The notes under the pieces are model-generated. The model was not told where the DNA came from and ran no database searches. It saw only the letters and a list, made by a program, of their open reading frames with translations. From assembly GCA_002498725.1 (NCBI GenBank), contig DAIJ01000007.1:1-23656 (forward strand): DNA of 23,656 nt, read 5' to 3'. The stretch comes from Euryarchaeota archaeon UBA23 (GTDB taxonomy: Archaea; Thermoplasmatota; Poseidoniia; Poseidoniales; Thalassarchaeaceae). Of the stretch, positions 6,999 to 15,053 are shown in pieces (the first letter of the stretch is position 1; each line of letters begins with the position of its first letter). The translations under genes were made by a program, and so were the position numbers.

Positions 6999-8035
6999 GA
7001 GCCAGCGTTAAGTGATAGCATTATTGCAATGGGTCTTGTTCTAGGATCACTCTCAAGTGCTAGCTTCATTATTACTGCCAGAGGCACTCCTAGAATCATA
7101 CCCATTATACCCCATGCCCATCCCCAAAAAGCAACAAGAATTAGGATTGCTATTGGCGACATATCTAGCCTTTGTCCAGCTAATTGAGGTTCTACAAATT
7201 GGCCCCAAGCAACCTGATTTGCAAATAATGCTCCTAGAATCATTAATGCAACAACCGGATCTTTGATTATGAAGGAGATTATTACTGGGGGGATAAAGGA
7301 TAGAGGAGCTCCTACATATGGGACAAAATCAAGTAAGAAAGTGATAGAGGCCCACATAAACCATCCAGGTATATCTTGCCATGCTAATAGAGCAGCAACA
7401 ATTATTGCTTGTCCTAATGCTACTGTTGCTTTGGTAACAACGTAGGTATTGATTCCGGCTCCAGCATTCTCTGCGACCTTAGAAATCCTATCCATTTCAT
7501 CAGGATATGCTGCTGCAAGCCTAGCAGGTAGTGTTTCTGCCTCAACAATAATGAATATCAAGAATATAAATACTGTAACAGCACTACCTGTGAATCCTGC
7601 AATAGAACCTACAAATCCAGTAGCTATATCGTTAATTCTTTCAACTGTTATTAGATTTGTTAAGGCACTTGTATCAAAACTGTAGCCGTATATTGTCAAC
7701 TCTGAGAGCCAACTAATTTTATCTCTAAATTGAATAGAAAGTTCATCAGCTTGTCCACTAAAATCAGTAAGTGATGCATATAATATGTCGGCACCTATGA
7801 AAATAATGGATACGACTCCCATAGTCAGTATACCATAAGCCAACAATGGATGACCATATTTCTCCTCTAGCCATTGAGCAGGTGGACGAATAAGGAAAAA
7901 TAGCAATACTGCTACAACTAATGGTTGCAATATTACTTTTAGATGAATTATAGCAAGTATACATATGAAAATTAGAACCGCACTATTTGTTAGAGTATTC
8001 AATTCAACACCGGTTAAACGGTTCTTCTCGCCCAT
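6989..8035 (-). CDS. AI-2E family transporter (multi-pass permease)
   Basis: A 348-residue polytopic membrane protein of the AI-2E transporter family (recalled as PF01594). Two N-terminal helices (about 15-50) surround LQPLVVAVLLFFLIRPPAQWLEE, whose RPP motif after TM2 is typical. A third helix follows the loop KYGHPLL, then a long polar segment. The C-terminal half carries several helices including VPYVGAPLSFIPPV, WGQFVEPQLAGQRLDMSPI and GIMGMILGVPLAVIMKLAL, all characteristic of the family. Members export autoinducer-2 or act in Na+/H+ antiport, so the substrate cannot be stated. Length is normal. The ATG at 8035 lies 51 bp downstream of the GT4 stop on the same strand, so it may be co-transcribed with the glycosyltransferase. 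Confidence 0.88.
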   Translation of the reverse strand: MGEKNRLTGVELNTLTNSAVLIFICILAIIHLKVILQPLVVAVLLFFLIRPPAQWLEEKYGHPLLAYGILTMGVVSIIFIGADILYASLTDFSGQADELSIQFRDKISWLSELTIYGYSFDTSALTNLITVERINDIATGFVGSIAGFTGSAVTVFIFLIFIIVEAETLPARLAAAYPDEMDRISKVAENAGAGINTYVVTKATVALGQAIIVAALLAWQDIPGWFMWASITFLLDFVPYVGAPLSFIPPVIISFIIKDPVVALMILGALFANQVAWGQFVEPQLAGQRLDMSPIAILILVAFWGWAWGIMGMILGVPLAVIMKLALESDPRTRPIAIMLSLNAGSKK

Positions 8036-8086
8036 ACAAATCAGACCTTGCGAAGAGGCTTGGAGTCATCAACCCCTCGTATGAAA

Positions 8087-9280
8087 TTAGTCTAAAATAG
8101 AATAATATATCTCAGAAAAACGTTCTGCATTAATTTCGTAAGTGAATGTAGAAAGCACTCTTTCTCTACCTCTTAATCCCATATTCTTAAGCTCATCTTC
8201 ATTACCGAGAAGTGTTAGTATTGAACTAGACATTGAATTAATGTCACCCATTGTGAATAAAGTGCCAACTGATTCGTCAACCATTTCAGGAAGAGGACCA
8301 TGATTGACCGTAGCAACAGGAGTTCCTGACGCCATGGCTTCCAATGGGATTAGACCTTGACCCTCATAATAAGATGGATAAATAACAAGGTCTGCAGAAC
8401 GGAATTCTTCTGCTAATTTACTAAATGACATCCCAGAATCTATAGTAACAAATTGAGAAATACCAAGTTTTTTTGCTTGCTTCAGAAGTCTCTTACGTAG
8501 ATTTCCACGACCAACAATAAGTAAATGAGTTTCTGGATTTTGTGAGTTTATTTCGGCGAACGAACGTAATAAAGTCCCATATCCTTTACGTGCAGCCAAA
8601 CGCCCCACTGCGAGTAATTTTTGTTTGTTTTTTGAGGGCTTTTTATGTTCAGGGGGATAAAACATATCGATATCAACACCCCAATGAATAACTTCACACT
8701 TCCAATTATCAGGAGGGTTGTAGCGTTTAGTAAAATCATCCTTTGTAGCATTTGAATTAGCTACACATATGTTTGAACCTGATAATGCTGCTCTCTCAAA
8801 TTTAGCGTAGTATCCAGCAGTAAGAAGAATCGCTAAATCATTAGGATTTCGCCAAACAGCAACTTCTTTTTGACTAGCGGCAATCCTAAGACCATCTCTT
8901 TCACCAAGCCAAGAGCCATGTAGTGAAGATACAATAGGACCAATTGTTGAACGACAATCTGTAAATTGTTTCTCATTCCAAGAAATCATTGGACAATGCA
9001 AGTGAACAATATCAACAGGATTGGTATAATGGAGTTTCTTTAGTTCATTCAAAGCGTGTCTGCCATAAGAACGGGTAAATGCCATTGGGGCATACAGCCA
9101 ATCTACCTCACGGACTGTAACTCCATCCTGTTTAGGGGCGACACCACCACCCTTTCTAGTAATCACTGTAATACGATGACCAAGTCCCACTAATGCAGCA
9201 GAAAGATGGTAAACAGTTGAGCCCATACCTCCCCATCTAGGGGGATATTCAGCAGATAGCATAGCGATGTGCAAGCCCAT
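8087..9280 (-). CDS. GT4-family glycosyltransferase
   Basis: A 397-residue GT-B fold glycosyltransferase. The N-terminal domain opens with MGLHIAMLSAEYPPRWGGMG, the usual glycine-rich acceptor-side loop. The C-terminal domain has LLAVGRLAARKGYGTLLRSF and the nucleotide-sugar motif YYEGQGLIPLEAMASGTPVA, which contains the retaining E-x7-E pair. The family transfers sugars from NDP- or GDP-donors to lipids, glycans or proteins at the cytoplasmic membrane face; donor and acceptor are not readable here. The frame opens at a TTG at 9289, but the ATG at 9280 starts exactly at the first beta strand and is preferred. It is divergent from a GT2 gene and near large surface proteins, which suggests envelope glycan or glycoprotein assembly. 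Confidence 0.9.
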   Translation of the reverse strand: MGLHIAMLSAEYPPRWGGMGSTVYHLSAALVGLGHRITVITRKGGGVAPKQDGVTVREVDWLYAPMAFTRSYGRHALNELKKLHYTNPVDIVHLHCPMISWNEKQFTDCRSTIGPIVSSLHGSWLGERDGLRIAASQKEVAVWRNPNDLAILLTAGYYAKFERAALSGSNICVANSNATKDDFTKRYNPPDNWKCEVIHWGVDIDMFYPPEHKKPSKNKQKLLAVGRLAARKGYGTLLRSFAEINSQNPETHLLIVGRGNLRKRLLKQAKKLGISQFVTIDSGMSFSKLAEEFRSADLVIYPSYYEGQGLIPLEAMASGTPVATVNHGPLPEMVDESVGTLFTMGDINSMSSSILTLLGNEDELKNMGLRGRERVLSTFTYEINAERFSEIYYSILD

Positions 9281-9411
9281 CTCAATCAATTACCGCTAAT
9301 TGCATGATCATTTCAATGAGATGGGTTAATGTCAATGATTTTTGCCAATCAAGGTGAGTACAAACGCCAGCATCATTCATATCAGTCGGATATTTCGCCG
9401 GATTGATTCTG
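9281..9411. promoter_or_regulatory. Divergent promoter region between the two glycosyltransferases
   Basis: About 130 bp separate the two divergent start codons, so both promoters should lie here. An 8-bp palindrome ATGATCAT (9304-9311) is present but short. I cannot point to a defensible TATA box or Shine-Dalgarno for either gene. The open frame running through on the minus strand is the complement of the GT2 gene. Confidence 0.35.
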
Positions 9412-10143
9412 ATGTCGGAAACCCTATCTGTCCACGTTACAGTTGTAATCCCAACTAGAAATGAAGAAGCCGCTATAGTTGATACAATTAGGTCAGTGCC
9501 TAGAGATGGTTGGTGTAAAAAATTAGACTTCTTAATCATTGACGGCGATTCAAAAGATCGTACGAGAAAACTGGCTGAACAAGAAGGAGCCACTGTTTAC
9601 TTAGAGCCTCGGAAGGGATATGGAAGAGCCTACAAGACCGGATTTGCCATGGCTCCAGGAGAAGTAATAGTGACTATGGATGCAGATTGTACATATCCTG
9701 GAGAAGAAGTTCCTAATTTAGTAAGAAAACTGATAGAAGATGATCTTGAATGGATAACCTGTGATCGACTCCGTAAGGCGGAAGAGGGATCCATGCCAGG
9801 TCTTCATGGATTTGGTAACTGGGTACTCTCTACAACAGCATCATTGCTATACTGGTATGGCATACATGATTCTCAGAGTGGCATGTGGGTCTTTCGTAAG
9901 TCAATATTTGATGATAGAAGAGTGCGTCCTAAGCATGATGGAATGCCATTATCACAAGAATTCAAGATTAGAGCTCGAAGATATCTTGGTAAAAAGAAGA
10001 CTGCTGAGGTCAGCGTTCCATATCGCCCAAGAGTAGGTGAGGCTGAAATCAATACCTGGGGAGATGGATTACTAAATCTAAGATTCCTATTCACCCATAG
10101 ATTAGGTCTAACGCGTCAGATAACACCATGGGGCCCTGAGTAG
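9412..10143 (+). CDS. GT2 glycosyltransferase, dolichyl-phosphate mannose synthase-like
   Basis: A 243-residue GT-A fold enzyme resembling dolichol-phosphate mannose/glucose synthases, which load a hexose from GDP- or UDP-sugar onto dolichyl phosphate for protein or lipid glycosylation. Motifs in order: VVIPTRNEEA (11-20), IIDGDSKDRT (42-51), KGYGRAYKTGF (68-78), the metal-binding DAD (90-92) in VTMDADCTYPGE, and DSQSGMWVF (153-161), equivalent to the family's acceptor-site DxxSGFR. There is no C-terminal transmembrane domain, so it is the soluble, DPM1-like short form. The frame opens nine bases earlier at a TTG, but the ATG at 9412 is preferred. It ends 4 bp from the convergent 39-aa ORF, with a hairpin over both ends. 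Confidence 0.9.
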   Translation: MSETLSVHVTVVIPTRNEEAAIVDTIRSVPRDGWCKKLDFLIIDGDSKDRTRKLAEQEGATVYLEPRKGYGRAYKTGFAMAPGEVIVTMDADCTYPGEEVPNLVRKLIEDDLEWITCDRLRKAEEGSMPGLHGFGNWVLSTTASLLYWYGIHDSQSGMWVFRKSIFDDRRVRPKHDGMPLSQEFKIRARRYLGKKKTAEVSVPYRPRVGEAEINTWGDGLLNLRFLFTHRLGLTRQITPWGPE

Positions 10144-10159
10144 ATTCTCAAGTAGAATC
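10143..10159. terminator. Hairpin at the convergent GT2 / small ORF ends
   Basis: GATTCT (10143-10148) pairs perfectly with AGAATC (10154-10159) around a 5-nt loop, starting at the last base of the GT2 stop and covering the stop of the minus-strand ORF. Stem and loop sizes equal those of the hairpin at 6972-6988, but no T run follows. Confidence 0.35.
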
Positions 10160-10267
10160 GTCTTGGTCGTATTCTGAATCTTCAGGATTCTCATTAACAA
10201 CCACCAATTCATTATCAAACTGAATACTAGTCTGAACCTTTGGTTGATCCTTGAGAGTTAGGGCCAT
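10148..10267 (-). CDS. Possible small acidic protein, 39 aa
   Basis: A short frame beginning MALTLKDQPKVQTSIQFDNE, with a strongly acidic end (NPEDSEYDQDD). It starts 17 bp after the stop of the 1554-aa surface protein gene on the same strand, with GGGGGTG a few bases before its ATG, a purine-rich Shine-Dalgarno-like run although very close to the start. Composition is protein-like and has no membrane segment. The family is not recognised. It could instead be untranslated 3' sequence of the surface protein mRNA, since 39 codons without a stop is weak evidence. Confidence 0.4.
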   Translation of the reverse strand: MALTLKDQPKVQTSIQFDNELVVVNENPEDSEYDQDDST

Positions 10268-10284
10268 AACACCCCCAACAATTT

Positions 10285-13200
10285 TTAGTCGGCATTAAAA
10301 TCATCATCTAATTCTCTTGAATCGAACGTAGACCATGACTCAATCATCTCAAGATCTCTTCGAATAGCATCCTTTCTATTCTTATTCCAAATAGTTCCAG
10401 CGACTATGAAAATAATCATTATAATAACTAGATATGGTAATCCACTACTGGAAAGCCATTCAACTAAGGACTGAGATTCTGGAACTTCGACTTCAACATT
10501 CTCAGTCAACATTGGACTGACAAAATCTCCATCTATAGCCCAAATCTTAACTAATGCCCAATCACTATTAGAAACTAGCCAAATACCCCTAAACGTCCAA
10601 ATTCCATCGTTAGCAATTTGATCACCATCTATGCCTTCATCATTGAAGTTTAGTAACATCTTATCTCCTCCTGCAGACATTTCTCCACTAACTTCTGATG
10701 TTGTTCCATCTGGATCATCTAGTAACACGGTTACAATTACTGAAGATGGTTCATCTGAGATCAATGAATTCGGAATAATAGTTAATTCGGATAATATGGG
10801 GCTAGAAGACCCAATAGTAAGATTGACTGAAGTTGTAGAAGTTGCACCACGAGAGTCCTTTACTAACAAATCTAAACGTACGGCACCAGGATTCAAATTT
10901 ATTTCAATAATTTCGCGATCTCCAAGGAACGTACTATCTCCAGTTGTCCACTGGAATAGCACAATATCATCGTCATAATCATATGATTTGGAGGCATCTA
11001 AAACTAGTGTAGTTCCTGGAGGAATATACTGGCCATCAATTATCCCATCAATAACTGCAATTGGAGCAGTTTCCATAACATTGAGGATTTGTTTGTGTAT
11101 TCTCACTCTATCCGTACTATCTCTAAGTTCGAACGTTAACTCATGGTTGCCAGCAGGCAAGTAGTCATTGTACCAGTAGTCTGTATTTTTCTCAAATAGA
11201 ACTGGTTCCAACATGAGATCGGAATAAACACTAACTGTGAAAGTATCTCCATCTGGATCAAAAGAACGGCGGAAATCAAAGAGTACCGGTGCATTAGAAA
11301 GAACTTCTGCATCAGGTATAGGAGAGTCAAGTAACAATAATGGAGCGGATTCATCGACTCTAACATCAATAGAATATGAATCTGAATTGCCAGAACCATC
11401 ATCGATAGTCATCGTTATTGTGTGAAATCCCTCTGGAAGTCTGACTTCTACGACCCACCCCATTCCAAAAGGCTCTGAAAGACGGTTACTTTCCCATATG
11501 ACACTAACTAAGTCTGTACTTGAATTGCTAGAAGGATTACAAATATATCCAGCACCATTGTTAGGTAAATCACCACAAGACAAATCCCAATCTCCAGACC
11601 CTATACTATCAAATCTAAGCAAAGTGCCTGAATCAGTTAAAATTCCATCATTAGGATTAGATATTATTGCAACCGGAATTGAATTATTTACAGAAATTGC
11701 CTTAGATTCTGATGTCCATGTATTCAAATGTCCATTTCTATCATCACTCGCATACATTGTAATCGTATGAATTCCTTTAGTGAGCCATCCTTGCCATTCT
11801 ACTAGATCTACGGGGGTCATTCCCTCAGCAAGCAATCCATCAATATCACTCCAAAATTGATATCTTACCCTATCTCCTTCCGGATCTACAACCATAGTGC
11901 CATCAAGAGTCACTATGTTAGACGAAGTATCTCCAGCTCGTAAAATATCAAATTTAGCGTTTGGTACCTCATTAAACAGTCTTACAGTAAAACTCCAAGT
12001 TACGGCCGGATTATTCCCGTCAGATAAATAAACAGTTAATATGAATTCATTAGGGGCACCCGGGAATCCAATATCAAATAACATCGGACAATCTCCTTCT
12101 TGTGTTGTTGAAAATCCATATGTTGTCTCTATCCAACAGCTTAACTGATCGTCTTCAGGATCGCTACTTCCATTCAACGAAATTGTTGCATTAGCGGTCT
12201 TTCCTAAATGCATTATACCCCATGATGAAATTCCTGGAGAAGTAGATACAGACAGAGAAGGTGGCCTGTTGAAGAGTTCTATTGTTCGTGTCTCAGAAAC
12301 ACAATTACCTTGATTGTCACATACTTCAAGAGTGATTTCTTGATTACCATCTGACAGGCAACCATCTATGGTGAATGGTGGATCATTTACACGTAGGAAT
12401 GATCCATTATCTGAACTATTTGAACTTGAAGAGGAACCCGTGCAAGACAAATATAGATCTCCGTCTATATCACTCGTCCAAGTATAACTTAGGGTATCAT
12501 TATCTAGGTCCCAAGATGATATTGCGTCTAGATCGATTGTTGATCTACTGGGGAATTCGGACTCATCTTCAGGGGTTTTCCATATGATAAATGGGGGCTG
12601 ATTTTGTAACTCAAGTCTACAAATTATCTGTAAATCATCACTGAGAATTAATCCGGATGTATCATTGTGAACTCCGTCATAATCACAACCAACGAAAACT
12701 CTATTTGGGTCTGACCATCCTTCTACAGGAGTCCATCTTTGGTTAATGAATGGCCCAAAATTTCCAATCCCAATATATGGTAAGGTTTGATTAAATGGTG
12801 ATTGCCACTCGTCAAAAGAAAGATTCACTTGGGCGAATGGAATATTACGATTTATTTGATTGATTACATGAACCTCTACAAACCACATAACATCAAATAT
12901 ATTTGAATCAGAATCAAAGGTAGGTGTATCAATTGGGCCTGAAGAAATCCATCTCAAATGACTATCAGAAGATAGGTGGAAAGTAGACTCAAAGGATGTG
13001 CCTGTAATGAAACCTGAATTAGTAAAATTAACAAAACTAGAATCAATATTTGGTTTTGAACCATTTTCACAGGTTAATCCAATATTTGAGGCTATTAATT
13101 CATAGTGATTAATTATTTCAAAACAAGTGCCACCTACACCGGAAATAACACTATTTGAGATTAAAGAAGAAACTGCATCACCTGCGCTCCAATATACCCC

Positions 13201-14949
13201 CCCATTTGCACCTGAGATATCTAAACCTGAAATTAATGCATTTACATCGTTCATCTTAATGCCATATTCACTAGAATTAATATTAATTCTCAGATCATCA
13301 ATTACTACATTCCCACCATTAGAAATACCACTATTATCAATATCTAGACCTGCCCCTGAAATGGGATTGTGAACTTCTACCGAAAGAAGTTGTAAATCTA
13401 CACTATTTCGAGCAACAATTCCGTACTGGTCATTGATTGAAAAGCAATTATAGCAAGTCACATTCTTACCACCACTCATAATATCGTTAGCTTCATCGAA
13501 CCATATGCCTGAGCCATACTGAGGCATTGTTGCTCCAATGCCGTTATTCATAGTTTCAATATATTCTAACTCAACATTACTTGAATCTCGGACTGAAACG
13601 CCGTGATCTGCATTATTTCTACTACGTATTATAGAGATATCTGGATGAAACTCACGGAAATCTGCTCCACTACCACCATTATTTTCCAATAACCAATCAT
13701 TTCCTATTATTCCACCTTTCCACATCAAAACACCAGATCCTGATGAATTTGTAACTACTAAATTATTCATTACTGGAGCCCAGTTTACACTACGCAGAAA
13801 TATACCTGCACGATCATTAATCGGAGTCGATAGAGAAGGTTTGCCATTATTATCAAGTGACATGTCATTGATTATAGTTGAAGAACCAATAAGATAAGCC
13901 TTGAATCCAACCACAGGATTATCTTCTATTATTGCGTTATCAATAATTACACCACTTGTATTCACTTCAAACGCAGCAAAACCAAGACCTGGTGTTTTTG
14001 CTCCAGGTCCTCCTGTTCCTCTTATTACCAAATCTTGGAATGCAGCATGAGCAGGTAGATTAGAAAATTGGCTATGATTATATTGCTCAACCATCACACC
14101 TCTATACATACTATCATCAATAATTATATCATTAAAATTAGGTCTAGTAAGCCAGTTCTGTGTTATATGCCGAACATAGATTCCATTGTCTGATCTACTG
14201 ATTTGAGTACCCGTAATTAGTGGTCTTGAGTCCTCAATCCAAATCCCAGCAGGTATTGACATAGTTGCACCACTTACATTAGAAATTTGGAGATTTGACA
14301 AAATCCCTCCTGAATTCCCCCAGTAATTTAGACCCCTAGTAATAAGTCCGTTTGCGATTAATCCGTCAACAACAGGTGCTGAGTTAGCACCAACTGACAA
14401 GCCTATTCCGTATCTCCAACTTGTTGATGAGCCATGTATATCTTGGCCGCCTCCATTAATTGTTAAATTCGATATTTGAGGTGAAGCGCCGTCAAATAAG
14501 TCAATAGCAACCCTGTCTGCATTATTCACGAGTACATTGTTAATAATTGGATTGCTAGCATAAATCGTAATTCCAAATTCCGAATCGTCTATTGTTATAT
14601 TATCTATCCTAGATCCTAAATTGAGACTTGATTGATTGAATACAATACCATCATGTTTACCAAATATTGAATCTATAGTGATAGGGTTATCTTCTGTTCC
14701 TTGAAAATTTACCCTACCATCTACTTGGATGTGCTTGTCATCTCCAAGTTGAATGTTTGTTCCTTCCTGTACGACTAAAATATCTTGAGAATTTACCGTA
14801 TAACCATCCGGGAGATTAACCGTACCAGACCAAACAGTAGTTGAACGAGAATCTAAAGCTTCAGTGAAGAAAGACATTTGAGGATAAATAAGCAAGAGAA
14901 TTACAATAGCAATAGCACGTCTACCTACGCCTTCCTCACTCCCGCCCAT
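10285..14949 (-). CDS. Giant surface protein: parallel beta-helix plus PKD-like repeats, C-terminal anchor
   Basis: A 1554-residue exported protein. Residues 12-30 form a signal peptide after a short charged start with GRR. From about 50 to 680 there are repeating turns of the right-handed beta-helix kind (for example GIYVRH, GVMVEQ, NNGIGATM, with many short I/V-x-N/D steps), as in NosD/pectate-lyase-like folds. From about 783 to 1483 come seven consecutive Ig/PKD-like units, each opening with a PP/P-hydrophobic edge (NQPPFI, NRPPSL, NEVPNA, NSIPVA, ESAPLL, ETAPIA, SSSPIL) and usually holding a D-x-D/DPDGD turn. A single helix (about 1504-1521) and a basic-acidic 33-residue tail anchor it in the membrane. 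Ligand or enzymatic activity is unknown; adhesion, glycan binding or an S-layer role are possible. The ATG at 14949 is preceded by GAGAGGG. It lies 104 bp downstream of the STAND gene. Confidence 0.88.
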   Translation of the reverse strand: MGGSEEGVGRRAIAIVILLLIYPQMSFFTEALDSRSTTVWSGTVNLPDGYTVNSQDILVVQEGTNIQLGDDKHIQVDGRVNFQGTEDNPITIDSIFGKHDGIVFNQSSLNLGSRIDNITIDDSEFGITIYASNPIINNVLVNNADRVAIDLFDGASPQISNLTINGGGQDIHGSSTSWRYGIGLSVGANSAPVVDGLIANGLITRGLNYWGNSGGILSNLQISNVSGATMSIPAGIWIEDSRPLITGTQISRSDNGIYVRHITQNWLTRPNFNDIIIDDSMYRGVMVEQYNHSQFSNLPAHAAFQDLVIRGTGGPGAKTPGLGFAAFEVNTSGVIIDNAIIEDNPVVGFKAYLIGSSTIINDMSLDNNGKPSLSTPINDRAGIFLRSVNWAPVMNNLVVTNSSGSGVLMWKGGIIGNDWLLENNGGSGADFREFHPDISIIRSRNNADHGVSVRDSSNVELEYIETMNNGIGATMPQYGSGIWFDEANDIMSGGKNVTCYNCFSINDQYGIVARNSVDLQLLSVEVHNPISGAGLDIDNSGISNGGNVVIDDLRININSSEYGIKMNDVNALISGLDISGANGGVYWSAGDAVSSLISNSVISGVGGTCFEIINHYELIASNIGLTCENGSKPNIDSSFVNFTNSGFITGTSFESTFHLSSDSHLRWISSGPIDTPTFDSDSNIFDVMWFVEVHVINQINRNIPFAQVNLSFDEWQSPFNQTLPYIGIGNFGPFINQRWTPVEGWSDPNRVFVGCDYDGVHNDTSGLILSDDLQIICRLELQNQPPFIIWKTPEDESEFPSRSTIDLDAISSWDLDNDTLSYTWTSDIDGDLYLSCTGSSSSSNSSDNGSFLRVNDPPFTIDGCLSDGNQEITLEVCDNQGNCVSETRTIELFNRPPSLSVSTSPGISSWGIMHLGKTANATISLNGSSDPEDDQLSCWIETTYGFSTTQEGDCPMLFDIGFPGAPNEFILTVYLSDGNNPAVTWSFTVRLFNEVPNAKFDILRAGDTSSNIVTLDGTMVVDPEGDRVRYQFWSDIDGLLAEGMTPVDLVEWQGWLTKGIHTITMYASDDRNGHLNTWTSESKAISVNNSIPVAIISNPNDGILTDSGTLLRFDSIGSGDWDLSCGDLPNNGAGYICNPSSNSSTDLVSVIWESNRLSEPFGMGWVVEVRLPEGFHTITMTIDDGSGNSDSYSIDVRVDESAPLLLLDSPIPDAEVLSNAPVLFDFRRSFDPDGDTFTVSVYSDLMLEPVLFEKNTDYWYNDYLPAGNHELTFELRDSTDRVRIHKQILNVMETAPIAVIDGIIDGQYIPPGTTLVLDASKSYDYDDDIVLFQWTTGDSTFLGDREIIEINLNPGAVRLDLLVKDSRGATSTTSVNLTIGSSSPILSELTIIPNSLISDEPSSVIVTVLLDDPDGTTSEVSGEMSAGGDKMLLNFNDEGIDGDQIANDGIWTFRGIWLVSNSDWALVKIWAIDGDFVSPMLTENVEVEVPESQSLVEWLSSSGLPYLVIIMIIFIVAGTIWNKNRKDAIRRDLEMIESWSTFDSRELDDDFNAD

Positions 14950-15053
14950 GTTTGTCGGCCCTCTCTTCTTGTTGTATTACTTCCCCCTAGATGGTTATGC
15001 GATCAATTAACACTTGATTACAAAAAATTAGCGTATTACCAACAAGATATTGG

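Noticed and set aside
9282..9593. 103-codon minus-strand open frame between the glycosyltransferases
   Set aside because: Most of it is the complement of the GT2 coding sequence, and it lacks any recognisable domain.
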